DNA of 64,000 bases from Phytoseiulus persimilis (lineage: Eukaryota; Arthropoda; Arachnida; Mesostigmata; Phytoseiidae): NCBI GenBank assembly GCA_037576195.1, contig CM075101.1, forward strand, positions 9,114,001 through 9,178,000, given 5' to 3'. The notes under the pieces are model-generated. The model was not told where the DNA came from, made no database searches, and saw only the letters and a program-made list of their open reading frames with translations. A program made the position numbers and the translations under genes. This document shows, piece by piece, positions 12,748-25,914 of this stretch (positions are counted from its first letter, which is position 1; every line of letters starts with the position of its first letter).

Positions 12748-15213
12748 ATGTATAATGAATCGTCCCACGCACCGTCTCCCATACAGGGAAACAATGTACC
12801 TCCTGCGCTGATTTCTGCATTTTCGCGGAGAAAATCATTGTTGACTACAGCTTCGAATAACTAAATCGAGCCCCGCTTTTCTCCCATCTAACCGCGGTTT
12901 TGATCCAGAGCGATAATCATCAATCGATGAGCATCTCGACTGATTTGCGTGAATTTTTCGCGTTGGAAAATCCTCATTCATTCGACGAGGAACAAAGCTG
13001 TAAGGTGATTTTCAATCGTCGAATTGGCCAGATCCGCTCGAATTTACAGTGTACACGGGCGCCGAGGGCATGACGCTCTAACCAACGACGCCAACGCTCA
13101 CGCTGCAGCGTTGCGGACGCACTCTCCTAGTTTTATGGCTGACTCGCTCAACATGGAAACTCAGAAACGCACACTCGCTGCAGACACACATTCACGAGGT
13201 CAGTTCGCCGCTGTAGCCGTAAGCGGGAACAAGTGTAGTTCGCCGTGGAAATGTTGCCAGGTTGGTGAGTCGGCGATTCGATGTATTGGAGTCGAACGCA
13301 ACCATTCCATACTCCCAAAGTCCCTCACGCAGAGTACCGCGAAGCCGCCCACGAAACAGCGAAGATAGAACGGTCGCACACTGCGATTCATGTCGAAAGC
13401 ACGAAGGCGAAACGAGTCGCATTCACTTGAAATCTTCAGAGTTCCTTCTTTACGCCTCGCGAACACCGACAGAAAATCCGATTCCCTCCTTCGAACAGAA
13501 ATCTCTGCCGACATGCCCGTCACAGCGAAAAGGTCCTCCTGCCAGACACCATTCGCATCTCGCTCGCTTTACAGAAGGCGACTCATGAAGCGAATCAACA
13601 GCTCCCGCGTAGGTGTTTCCACTCTGTCCGATCGTCAAAGAAAACGAGTCCCAAAATAAGATTCCCATTACGGCTCACGGGGCTGCTGTGAGCTCGCTGC
13701 GCTCAATCGGGCTCCGTCAACATATGCTTCGAATTGACCCGGATCAAATCGGGAAACATGCTTCTGTAGGTCGCGTCGCTCTTTTTCAAACGTTCCGTCA
13801 ATCTCCCCGTGCGTCTATGCCGTTCTGTTGTTCGATCCAGAGCGGAGGTCTCGCGATAACGTGACGTTCTGGTGGTGTGTGCGTCTATGAATTAGGTAAT
13901 AAGCACTCTCCTACTGAGAAATGGATTCGCGGTCTTCCAGTCCGAACAGTTCAGATCGCCGATCGAATCATTAGGAGCGGCCGTTCCGTGGCCGGCGTCG
14001 ATCGAGACGATATTCAGTCGGATGGAGTTCCGTTTTTCAATCACTAAGGTGGGACCACAGCTCGGCGAAAATGGCGCTCACGCGGCCGTAAACCTAATAA
14101 GTTCGTTTGGTCCAGGAATAGGCTCGACCGGATTAGGAGATGGTTCGGACTCCTCTTCCCGGAGAGGAACGTGTTCTCGAGACCGTTTTCTATGCTTGAG
14201 CTATAATGGCCCGAGTTCGGGGAGTTTCCGTACTTCGATTTCTTGTTTTTCTCTCGATTTGTGGCGAAATTGCGCTCTTGGACCTCATGTTGAACGATCT
14301 GGACCGCGATCCTTCTCGGTTTGTGCTCTGGACTCTGCACCGGAATCCGAGTTCGTCGAGATCAATTGAAGAACACTTGTTCGTTGCAGGCTTCCGACAC
14401 GTGGGCTACAGTTTGCTGCCTGGTGGTAATGCGTCGGCTACATCCGCAACAACAAGTCTGCGTAAGTTGAATGTTCAGTTAGACCTCGAGCTCAGCATTG
14501 GGGGGTCCGGATTTTCGGACCGCTACTGCCGGAACTCAGATTCAACTCACGATGAGTCAAGAATACAGATTCTGCGCAGGAAATAGATCCATTGCGGGGT
14601 GGGCCAAACAGCTTGAGATTGATTTCAACGCTCACTCAGCGCTCCTTTTCGCTGGCAATCGGGATGTGTATCGGGAGGCCCTCCGCCGAGATTTTGCAAG
14701 GCCAGTCCTTCCGATGTGTTCCCTTTCTGGTCTCGGGCTCTCTTCGTGTGATATCTGATCTCCCACGCGGCCTTTGTGCCATAATTTCGAATAACTGTAC
14801 TGAGGCAAACATGATCAGCGGACCCCCGTGAAGGCAAGTGGACCCTTGCGGTTGTGTTTCCTTCACATTGTAGAGACTCCGTCGAAAACATCCGGGAGTC
14901 CATCGAGCGTGGAATGTTCCCTCGAGTCCTTACAGCCAGCATCGAAGCATGAATCAATTCGCGTCGTAATTTGCATGATAGACATTAACATACGTTTGGT
15001 ACACCTACAAGCTCATTTCCCGGTCAACCGAGGCGGAGCAGGTTGACGAATACCAGCCGTGGCGGCGACTCTTCCTCTTCTCGGGGTTGGTTTCTACCTT
15101 CTCAGCCAGATGATGATGGTAGTGGTCGTGATAGTGGTGGCCGAGAAGCAGACAAAGGGGGTTTGAATTGTCGAGCTCAGACTCGCCGAGAGAATTTGTG
15201 ACCTGGGCCTGCC
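12748..15213. other. No assignable gene; upstream flank of the RING ligase
   Basis: Short frames only. A plus frame at 14,206-14,586 begins with a hydrophobic, signal-like stretch (MARVRGVSVLRFLVFLS) and contains GYSLLPGGNASATSATTSL flanked by a plausible acceptor and donor, but I could not connect it to neighbouring exons in phase. The promoter of the Mahogunin-type gene should lie at the right end. Confidence 0.35.
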
Positions 15214-18200
15214 ATGGGCGCTTACTTAAGTCGGCAACATGGTCTGGCGGATGGCGAGGAAGCGAACAATAGTTTCGTGTATCGTTACCCACCGAAAAAC
15301 GGTAAGCCTCCAGTGACACTTCCGCCGAACGCCTTATGGTTCCTCTGCGATTCCCCAATCATTATTCTTCATCGACTCGTGTGTGTTCGATGGGTTTTCG
15401 ATGGGCGGAGACAGCGGGAGGACGAGGATATGCCTTTCGGGCCCAGATAACGGCTGTCTGGTCACCTCTCCGCTGAATTTGGTTCGAAACCAGAGAGCTA
15501 GAAGAACCGAGTGCTGGCTTGGACCCTATGATATCAGCCGTTCAAGGGAACACGGTCATTGCGTCACTGGCTCGAAAATTCCGGTGTGGGTCTCCATTGG
15601 CAGCGGTTATCTAATGAACAGGAAATTCGTCGAGGCCTGTGGTCGACGGAACCCGGCGGACAAACGTTGCGCTTGTAGTCGATCGCGGTTGATCATTCCG
15701 TAGGTATCTGTTCGAATCGGTGGAGGTTTGACATCATGTGGATGATCTGCTCTCTGAGCACTGGTCGCACTGCGTCCGGACTGGACTGGGATTTCTCGCT
15801 TTCCTCCCGCGTACAACGAATTCGGTCGAACGAACATTCTCACATGGTAAAATAGCCTGCCATGGGTGGACAGAAGGAGGTTGACACAGAGCTGTTCTGA
15901 GGCGACGCATTCAGAAGTTCCGCTACCCTCTAAATCTGATTATTGTCTACATCCAGCCTGAGATGAAAGCACGAGTGCTCCGTGTTAGTCGTCGCCCGAA
16001 GGCTTGCCTGTGTTTTTATCGTCGTCTGATCCAACTCTTGGCATGTGCCAACCCGTACTGATTGAGACATAAATAACCCGCCAACCCGGGGAACTGATTG
16101 AAACTCCGCGTCACGTATGGCTGAACGTTTGGAAAACGTCAGCTCTAGTTCAGCTTAAATCAATGGTATCGATACGTGAATGGGATAAATCAGAGCTCTT
16201 CCAGGGAACTATTTCGCATCGCATTTCATCATGGGAGGCGAGAGATTTGACGCTTCTCAACCCGAAGCGTATCTGTTCGGAGAGAACTCCGATCTGAACT
16301 TCCTGGGCAGTCGTCCCATGCCGTTCCCTTACCCCGCGCCGCAACCCAACGAGCCCACGAGGCCTTTGCGGTGCCTGATCAACATACGAAAGGAATCCCT
16401 CCGTTTCATCAGGTGCGTACTTCGATTACCCCTCCGATTAACGAGATTTGTTGTCGTGAACCTTGAAATCGAATCCAACTAATTCGAGTTGCCTTCTCTC
16501 CGTGGATCTTCAGAGTGAAAGACAAGGAGAACGTTTCGAACGGGCATTCGGAGGACGATCCCAACAAGAGTCCACAGACGCCGTCGACGAGATACAACCT
16601 CGAATTCGTGTTTGACTCCGAATGTCGATGCGCCATCACGGTCCACTATTTTTGTACAGAAGAGGTCACACCAAATGGAATTACGTAAGCTGATTCGACT
16701 CGCGTTTCCATCAATGCTGTCTTTCGGGAGACAGGAGAACGCGCTTCTCATCCGAACGTAGACAATATAATCTCTGCATCCGAGCTCATCGAAATTGAAA
16801 AATTGATCACAACTCAGGTATTCACCCCGCTTCCCCACCATGTCATCCGAGACTTATCACTACAAACGGGGTTGCAATCAGCTTTTCCAACAGAGCTCCC
16901 ACGTGTTCGACCCGTCGAAGTATTCGGACTCCGAACTCACTTACAATAATTACACACTCCTAGCGGAATATCAGGGTGAGCTGGTGACCGGAAAACGCTT
17001 TTCCAACAACCCAATCACGAATGAGATCGGCGTCGTCTCACGGTGGCTCGTTTTCACCGTTCCAACCTCGAAATTCCAGGGATAACCGCTGAACGCGCCA
17101 CAGCGTTACCCGACGGCGGCGAAGTCTTCCCGGTTGTAGTTCAATGTGTTGCCGAAGAAGGTGAAGAACCTAGACAAAGTCATGTTTTACTTGCGGGTAA
17201 GCGGTTCTCCTCCAGCTTGTGCAGTCGGACTCATCTTGAGCCTATCACCGAAGCTCGACGGGTCCTGTGGCGTTCAGATGCACGGTTGTAGCCTTGGAAA
17301 CACTTAGGGTTCCTTCGTTCCTTGCAGTCGTTGAACGCGCTAGCGCAGCTCTTGGATCCACAGTCGACTCAGTTACTTACACGTTGAAACCCCTGAAACA
17401 GAAGCTTTTCGTGGACGGCCTTGTCTATCTGCTGCAGGAGATTTACGGGATCGAGAACAAGAACATCACGCCTCACGTGAGTTTGGCTCCCGTTGGATTA
17501 CGGAAAGCTCACTGATTGTCACCGATGCCCGCCTGGACCCTGTCCAGAATCTCGCTCTCGGCTCTCTGGTGCCGATCAGCTCCGTTCCGTGAGCACTTTC
17601 CTCAATCGTACGACTGTTCTTTGCAGCCTGACGATGAAACAGCGAACGGTGCGGTAGAGGACAGTGATTGTGAGGAGGGGGGCTGTGAGTGTGTGATTTG
17701 CATGAGTGAAGCTCGTGACACCCTCATTCTGCCGTGCAAGCATCTTTGTCTCTGCTCGGCATGTGCCGACTCCCTTCGATACCAAGCCAACAACTGTCCC
17801 ATATGCCGCGCTCCGTTCCGAGCTCTCCTGCAGATCAGGGCAGTCCGCAAGATGCTCCTGAGTTCTCATCCTTCGGCACAGATCAGCGAACTTCAACAAG
17901 TTGGACAGGATGTCCCGGCTGGCTACGAGAGCATACCTCTCATAGAGGCGCTCAACGGCCCAACGAATCAGAATCCGACGTTGACAGTTCCGCACGACCG
18001 GGAAACCACGGGGAAAAAATCAAAAATGCATCGCAACAAGTCGAGCTCCGCGGGATCGCTCCGACACCAGAACGACAATCTCCAGGTCCCTCAGGAGGGA
18101 GCCGCTCCCGCCTCCGGCGGCACCAAAGAATCTCCCGGGAATCGGAACCTCCAGCATCATCAGCGGAGCTCGTCAGGCACCGTAACGGACGCCGGGGCTC

Positions 18201-19768
18201 TCACCCGGGCTGAGACCGCGCCTCCGGGAAGGCATCGGAAACATAAACAACACGGCAAAACGAAAAACTCCGCATCGAGACCCCACACCGCCCAACCCAG
18301 CCCAACGTCCTTGGCTGTGAGTAGTGGAAATAGTTTCTTGAATTTCGGGTGACTGCCATCCTTGTCATTTGTGGCAATGCCGCTATTGAAGCTTATTGAC
18401 TCCAAGAAAGTCTGTGTTTTCCAAATATTCGAGCAGTGACTCCGTGAGTACTCTGAGCTTTGAACTTCTTCCTCCTTCGCTGCTTTTTGCTGGAGCTGGT
18501 TTTGCCAGGCCAGTTGAACGTTCCGTTCTCGACGATTTGTGGCTGTCTGAACCTGCTCCCTGTTCCCCAGGACACATCTCAATCGCCTGAGAGCAAGTCC
18601 CTCCTGGAAAACAAGCACCGAGAAGAACAGGCGAAGGGCCTGAAAGGGGACATCTCATCTGATAACGACCTCGACGCAGACATCCCAACAGTCATTACGG
18701 TGGATCAAGCAACAGACACCAGCTTGGATAACCGGTGAGCGACCCGGTGTGGGAGTCCGGAGTGAATTTTCCCCGAGAGCTTCCTCGGTTCTAGCGTACT
18801 TTGACAGTCATCAAGAGTCGATTTTCGGAATCCTCGCTTGCAGGGACCATCTGCACGGCTCAAGGGAACTGATACGGGAAGAGAACTCCGAAATGGACAT
18901 GCTGTTCCATCGTCGGAAGGCATTCCCTGACCCATGTGAGTGCTCCAAACTCTCTCGGCGAGTGAGTGCCTTGGCGCACGTTTCGCTCTCGGGAGCCGCC
19001 GAAACCTGCGAATCCTCGGCAGTTTAGTTGTCCGATCCTTTTCGCAAAGGAGGGAACAGAACTGCCATTTCAATAGTTGCCGACTGCAGGTGGTCGAGAA
19101 GGAGTTGATCAGCCAAGTGATCGGATCCGGGAACTGGAACTACTCGAGAAAACCTGCTCTCTGAATCTCAGGAGCTCCGTTCCACAAGTGCCTAGTCCGA
19201 CGAACTCTGTTCCTGGTGAGTGTCTTCTTCCTGCTCCCCTGATGATTGTGTGGAAATCACGAAGCCTCATTTCCCGAACTCCCTCGCGGCTTCCTTATTC
19301 GAATTCACCGAATTCCCTGACAGGTACCCCAGATGGCTCCGCGAGGTCGAGCGCCGAGAGCTTCTCAAGCTCGAGCTCTGCCACCCGACTTCTGGTCAAC
19401 TCGCAGCCAACGACGCCAGGTGAGGACGATGCTCCGTGTTCCCTTTCCTCGGTCCTCTCTGGTTCCTATTCCTCTATCATTCGTGAATATTTCCACTGTT
19501 CGTCAACCTCGCCCGACTGGGCGAAAACCTCGGGAACGCTTGAAGAACGACCGGATGACGATCCAATATTATCATTTCAGGCTGTCTGTGCAATAATCCC
19601 GTGACCGTGGTCACTATACAGAACTCGAAGAACTGCATTTGCCTTCCTCCGAAGACTTGTCTGTGTGGCAGCCCGGCGAAGAATTCGACGACGCCAAGTT
19701 CAAAAACATGCATTTGTATCCCAAACAGCTCCTCGCTACCGGTGCCGGGGGACACGGAGGAAGTGTAG
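15214..19768 (+). CDS. Mahogunin/RNF157-type RING E3 ubiquitin ligase
   Basis: RING E3 ligase; vertebrate MGRN1 acts in endosomal trafficking and neuronal upkeep. Thirteen exons: 15214-15301, 16205-16412, 16514-16684, 16818-16975, 17104-17196, 17328-17476, 17627-18316, 18571-18734, 18844-18935, 19090-19215, 19324-19419, 19581-19768 make twelve visible junction-consistent coding blocks (twelve exons in all) and 740 residues. The N-terminus MGAYLSRQH has a glycine at position 2, as in human MGRN1, fitting N-myristoylation. Conserved blocks: [72 protein letters not shown]. The RING is complete: C311-x2-C314, C326-x-H328, C330/C332, C335, C346-x2-C349, followed by [15 protein letters not shown] and [18 protein letters not shown] motif (TSG101 binding in human MGRN1) was not seen. 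The last 62 residues form a Cys-x-Cys-rich tail (see findings). Family certain; tail exons rest on splice phase. Confidence 0.92.
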
Positions 19769-21393
19769 ACTCGGGCGCTGTTGGAACAACGTACAGAGCT
19801 TCCCTGAGCCTTTATAACGGCCTAGACGCGTTGAACTCTCGAGAACGATCTCATCCACGAACACGATTAAATGATGCCGGAGGATAGACCTCGTGGAGAG
19901 AGAAAATACGCAAATAGCCGAGATAATAACTGTGAAAACGTCAAATGTGGCACCTTGTGATTCGTTGATGTATGATACGACTGCGCAATAATCGCATCGA
20001 TTGGAGCCGTCTCGGGTCTTCTGTCCTTCCAACCATCTTCACCACGAAATTCCATGATGTAGCTGTGATCACCAGAGAAAGCGGTTGGTTCTCGGCCCTC
20101 GAGGGCCCGAACGGCGAGCTGATGTAAATATCGGTGTAGAAACTCAGGCGGCAGCTGGTCCGAACGACTCCTTCCGACCGATTCATCGGGAACTTGGGGT
20201 GAAAACAGGCGGATTCAGGAGCGACGTTGGGTAGTTCGCAGACAGGAACTTGTGTAACTACAAATAACGACGAGAAAACATGCAGAAAAATGTTGTGTTG
20301 AAGGGTTTATGAAATACGGCACGACTGGGGGTTTGCAATGTTGTCCACGGCCCTTATTCGTATCGGGTGAAGAGGCTCCGAAGAGTTGATGACTTTCATC
20401 TTGCCAAGCTGAGCCTGACGAGAAGTCGTGTCTGACTTTGAGAGAATCTAGATGTATCGAGCAGCCGGATTTTCCCGCCACGATACCGTACTTCTACATT
20501 ACGTCCTCGAATTTTACCAGGAGAAGAATCTCAGGATATCTGCATGCTTTGCTGACCCTCGAATAAATTGATCGACTCGAATTTTGAGTAATTTCCCTCT
20601 GGGTGGGGTTTCCCGTACTGCGCGTTGCCGATGAACCCCTCGTTTTGGGATACACCCCATCGTTTGAGGTCTCATGTGGGATTTCCTCCTTTCACAAAGA
20701 GTAATTCGTCGATTTGTGCTCCTGCCGTAGGTTTCACTCAGAGATTCGAAGTTTCTTCCATCCGGAATCGTCGAGTTCGGTCGCCTGGAAATGAACACCA
20801 GCAAACCCTGTGACCGAGAGACAGCGTTTTCAGCCTCTCCTCGGAACTTTCAAGGTTCATCAGAACAGTCTGCGATGACTCGCAAAGCCGCTCGTAGGAA
20901 CTGGGCTGTTTCTCGCGTCCACCCGCTTACTCGCTTACGTGGGCTGGTCGCTTTTCAGGAAATAGGGGTGATGAAAACGACATGGAATCAAAGACAGCGT
21001 TCCTGTCGTGGAAAAGTCACGTTCATAGCAGCAAGTTTTTATTTCCGCTCCACGCAACCGGGCATCGTTGACTATTTTCCATTCCTCGAAGGTATGGAGT
21101 CGGATTGATCTCGGTTCCGCTACATCATCCAACGACTTTCGACGTCGAACTAACGTCACTGTGTGTGCATATTGCTACGGGAAGATTCCTCAAAGGCTTT
21201 CACCACACTGCATCGAACGCAATCAATCCAATCTTTTTCACTAGGTCTTAGGCTCTTCTAGTTTGTACAAAGTTCGGCCAATCAAAGTTTCAACTGTGCG
21301 GGTAGAGTTCCTAGCCTGATCCCCGTCTTTACTGAACATACATTCTTTCACGATCGCCGCCCCTGGAGAGCTTTCATTTCTCTGTCGCAAAAC
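19769..21393. other. Convergent intergenic region
   Basis: Lies between the 3' end of the plus-strand RING ligase and the 3' end of the minus-strand CoA-transferase, so both 3' untranslated regions fall here. A frame running to 19,887 overlaps the RING ligase's last exon in another frame. No further gene was supported. Confidence 0.5.
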
Positions 21394-24300
21394 CTAAGCC
21401 GATGGCATGCACTTCAGCCTCTCGAAAGCCTCCTTTTCCAGCTTCTCTCTGTGGTTCGGATGAGCGATGTTGATCAAGGCGTGTGCTCTTTGACGGATCG
21501 ACTTTCCGAATAGGGACGCGATTCCGTGCTCGGTGACGATGTAGTGAGCGTGAGCTCTCGTCGTCACGACTCCCGATCCCAGTTTGTTGAAGACGGAAAT
21601 CTTCGATTCGCCCTTGCTGGTGACCGAGGGCATCGCCAGGATCGGCTTGCCCCGTCCGTCTTGACAGATCGCGGCACCGCGGAGGAAGTCGACTTGTCCT
21701 CCGAACCCGGAGTAGATTCTAGGCCCGATCGAATCCGACACGACCTGGCCGGTGATATCGACTTCGATGCAGGAATTGATGGCAGTTACTTTCGGGTTTT
21801 GGCAGATGATCTGTGGGGCGCGGGAAACGGATTTCAGTTATTTTCCAAGAATGGGACCTCGTGGCGTTGTCAGCTGTGACACGTATCACAGACGACGAGA
21901 GTTCCATGAAAACAAGTCTGGAACCGTAAAACCTCAAGGGAGTTCAGACGACAGCAGCCGATGAGGTTCGAACTCACTTGAGGGTTGTTTGTGTACCCGA
22001 CGTCCAGCATGAGGAGGGACGGATTGTTGTGCATCCAGTTGAAGAGTTTCTTGGTTCCAATGGTGAATGAAGAGACCAGTTTGCCCTGATGAACGACTTT
22101 CTGATTGTTGGTTATAGCGCCGGTCTCCATGAGGTCGACGACACCATCGGAGAACATCTCCGAGTGGATCCCGAGGTCTTTGTGATTTCCGAGTTGCGCC
22201 AGAACAGCGTCAGGAATCGATCCGATACCCATCTGCAAACGACGATAGGGACGTTACGGTCTACTGGATCCAGTCCGACGGAGAACTTGCGATGTCACTG
22301 AAAGGTTTCCGTAGACTCACCTGCAACGTAGCTCCATCCTCGACGAGGTTCTGTGCGATATGCTTCCCAATGGCCACTTCGACCTCGGTCAGCGCGGCAG
22401 CTTTGTGCTCGGGCATGGGAACATGACCTTCAACGAGGGAGTCGAAATGGGAGACGTGGACTGAGGCGTCCCCGAAGGTGCGCGGCATGTTTTTGTTAAC
22501 CTGCGGGGAATTTCCGAACTGAATTTCCAACCACGCGCGCTCACTCTCGAAGGTGGGAGATATTGAATTCGTGACATGTATGTAGTTAATCTGCGGAGCC
22601 CCACCTGTCCAATGATGTGCTTGGCATGAATGAGGGCGGCCCTCGCGGTGTCAACTGAGGTTCCGAGGGAGCAGTAGCCATGCTCGTCCGGGGGACTAAC
22701 CGAAACCAGGGCTACGTCCACAGGCATGATTTTCCGATGGAAAACGAGCGGGATTTCGTTGAGGAATATGGGCACAAAATCTCCTCGGCCCTCGGCGATT
22801 GCCTTACGGCAGTTGGCACCGGTGAAGAAGGAATACGACCTGGAAGAATTGAAGACATTCAGTATGAGTTCACCATTGTACCATCGAAGTGACGCCGTTC
22901 GTCTGGCGCTCCCAAATTCCCTCGGGCTCACCGGAAGACTCCATCAAAACTTGGGTCGTTGTACTCGGCGGCACCTTCGGTGTGGATGTGGCAGACAGTG
23001 ACGCCTCTCAAACCGGCTTTCTTTCCGTGTTCTGCGAGGGCAGGCACGAGAACCCGGGGAGTCGCAGCTGCTCCGTGAACAAAAACCACATCACCTTGAG
23101 GAGAAAATCAGCGGAAAACGTTACTCCAATCATTCTGTGCTTCTGACTATGCTTCCATGGCTTGACAGAAATCAGCATTCGTCGCCGAGCGATAGTTGGA
23201 GGCCTTTAGGCGTCTAGTGTCGCGAACTGAGCGGCTGGGGAACACTCGTTTCGCTCGCGATGAAACCGACTCAATGCAAGGATAGAGAGTCGACACTGCT
23301 CAGCTCGTGTGACTCGACACTCCCCGGGGCGGTCAAAGCAACTGATGGGATGTTGACAGGTTGTCACTGTTCTCCTCTATCCAGCATTATGTTTGGGTTG
23401 ACCACATGCTTGCACGCTGGACTGGGCTTCGGAGTCACCGATCGTTTTTCGGCTGAAACAACAGAGCTCACGACCGGACGACGGACGGTAAGACAATCCT
23501 GCTGACCCCGTGGCGGGATTCCGACACGAAGCCGAGTTCCGAGTTCTCGAAGCCGATTCGATCTGGGAATATGTTTGTGAATCGACCGCCGAGTATATTG
23601 CCGACGAGATCTCGAGTGAGCCCGACTCGCACACAAAGAACGACATTTGATAAAGACGAGCTGTTAGATAATTACGGTGACTTGCCACCGGTGGCAACGA
23701 CGCCAGGATGGATGAAGAGAACGGTCAAGTGGCTAAGGATATCAAGATGCCAGGAGGCCGTGTTTACCGTTAGAAACGGATTTCCAAGGTCCATAGATTA
23801 ATAGCGTCGCTTGATAGATTCATTACCTCTCCTTGCGCGTCCACAGCGACATCGTTTTGGTAATCGAAGTCTCGCCAATCGGAATGGGCGTCTGAACGAC
23901 AGGATGAGATATGCAGAACACGAACACTCTACTGCCGGCACATAACAAGGCCCGCGTGGTTGTGCCTCGGGAGGTAATTCGAGACTCTCGCAAGCACGGA
24001 AGGTTTACTGACGACGTCAACAGAGGCTGATCAAAGTTCATCGCTAATCATCGGTCTGATGGTTCGGAGAAGTAGTAGATATCCCTCCGAGCTGGTTTTT
24101 CACGCTGGTCTGAGAGCTCTAGAATAGTCAAGCTCACCACGGAGGTGGGCTTCTGCGTTGCTCCCGAAATGAGCTGCGCCGCTTCCGAGGCGGGAAAATC
24201 TGCGCTGGAAATCTCTGATTTGACTTCGGACTTAAACGATCCGGTGGGATCCCGAGAAATATCGTCCCTGAGCTCGGAATCGAACGGCAGGCAGTCATCG

Positions 24301-24825
24301 ATGGATAGGGTTTCCTCAACTGGAGGCGGACACAGCGCAGCGATAATCGAACGCTGGAACGTCATTTCGAGATCGAACGCATGACGGGACTTTGCCGCAC
24401 TCCCGAGTGTTCTGTTCCGGTGGGACGATCCAGAGGAGGATTCAACGAGCTCATCTAGCTCGTCCACTTCGGGAAACTTTGGGGGACCGTGTTTATTCAG
24501 GCGAAAATCGAGCCGCCATCCGTCAAAACACGACTATGCTTGGGGTCACCTTGACGCTTCGAACGTCATCAAGTTCCACCTCAATGGATACCACGGCGCT
24601 CAACGCCCGGTCCGGAAGATTTTTACGGTTGCTCATCTGGGGGCGCCGAATCGACTCATCTCGAGACTCAAGGTACTCACCGGACTTGACGACACTGAGG
24701 GCTTGTTCTGCGCTTACAGTTTGAGGCTTCCGATCGAGGGCCATGAAAGGCTCTCTCGAATAACTGTAAAACGATCGAATGGTCGAACGACCGCCTGAAA
24801 TTCCGCGCTGAACAGCTCCCAGCAT
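21394..24825 (-). CDS. Acetyl-CoA hydrolase / 4-hydroxybutyrate CoA-transferase family enzyme, mitochondrial
   Basis: Family I CoA-transferase of the acetyl-CoA hydrolase/4-hydroxybutyrate CoA-transferase group, which moves CoA between short-chain acids such as acetate, succinate or 4-hydroxybutyrate. Six exons: 24825-24681, 23094-22932, 22839-22605, 22500-22321, 22232-21978, 21810-21394; all GT-AG and phase-consistent; 464 residues, near the usual 430-500. The N-terminus MLGAVQRGISGGRSTIRSFY lacks acidic residues and is rich in R and S, as in a mitochondrial import signal. Conserved blocks: DVVFVHGAAATPR; ANCRKAIAEGRGDFVPIF; GMGIGSIPDAVLAQLG-like block at exon 5 start; NSCIEVDITGQVVSDSIG, whose glutamate (about residue 342) is where this family carries its catalytic Glu; GGQVDFLRGA and TEHGIASLFGKS. 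No lost key residue was seen. Intron 1 is long (about 1.6 kb). Substrate cannot be told from sequence. The family is certain, the mitochondrial location inferred. Confidence 0.93.
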
Positions 24826-25914
24826 CTTGCCTCAGTCTCAGAAATTTCTCAACGAGAACACCTCGGTCGGGGCACACCAGATTCCGACCACCACTGCTTA
24901 CGTTCGAGCAGACGATTTTTTGTGAGGAGCCGCCAAGCACTCGAATGTGGAAAGGGTCTCAAGCTGCTCACAACACTCTGATATAACTAATCGCATTGCG
25001 ACCAGCTGATGGCAGCTGTGAGCCACTGATCGAATTGGAGGCTCTCTTGTTGTCAGAGGAAACCCGCCGAAGTAATTAGAGTTTTGTAGGGCAATCGGAT
25101 CGCAATCCAGACTAGGGAATTGTTGAGCTTCCGAATGAGTCGCGTTGACAGAGTAGAACTTCTCATCTGTCAGGAAAGCTCGGGGAGGGGCTGCGGGAAG
25201 CAGTGTGGTTTGCTTCTTCTGCTGCAGCGGAAGTCGAATGTTCCCGCTGTTCTATGTTCACTCTGGGAGACATTCAGATGACTTATTCGCTTCGAGTTCA
25301 CTTGATGTCCGTGCTATTTCGAAGCTGAGAAGGTTGGCTCGACAATCCCTCTACGTTGTTCGAAAACGCGCGGCAACATGAAATTTTGATTATGAAAGGG
25401 TTATCGTCATGATTAGACCGAGTCGATTGGGCCTCGGAATCGCCGCGAATTCGACCCACTCGTTCAGTGCTTGCATGGGGATTACGTGAACTGGATATCG
25501 AGCGCATGCGTAGAGCTCCTCGAGATCGTGCCAAGAGGGCAGAAAAATACGTGAGTTGGACTCAGGCGCGGAGCCCTGCATAGCGAGAACGGAATTTGAA
25601 GCATGAACTGACTTTTTGAACATTCTGTTGAATTTACAGGTGTATGTTGACAAAGTACTAAATCTCTAGTTCTTTCTCGCATCTCGACAGGAATCGAGCG
25701 AAACTCTTCGTTCCATTCAAGAAACTCAGAACGAGCTGCTGGTGTGCTACCTTCAAAGTTCCGCCTGGGAACTCCGTCACCGGAATCTCAAGCTGCACGA
25801 CACTGGAGCACGAGAGAGCTCAATCAGCAGTCGGAGTCGAGCTTCGCTGAATGCCAGCGACTGAATTGAGAGATCTACCAAGCGAATGGGACCTGGCGCT
25901 GAGGCTCGCTCCAG
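24826..25914. other. Intergenic stretch upstream of the CoA-transferase
   Basis: Contains the promoter side of the CoA-transferase and the 3' flank of the next minus-strand gene. Minus frames of 66-87 codons at 25.3-25.7 kb have no recognised motif. Confidence 0.4.

Noticed and set aside
19639-19887. 82-codon plus frame over the last RING ligase exon
   Set aside because: It would need a frame that is inconsistent with the phase set by the upstream exons, so it is treated as a shadow of the CxC tail, subject to transcript proof.
24048-24467. 139-codon minus frame in intron 1 of the CoA-transferase
   Set aside because: The acidic/Ser-rich composition is mildly protein-like, but there is no motif and no splice chain, and it lies inside a well-supported intron.
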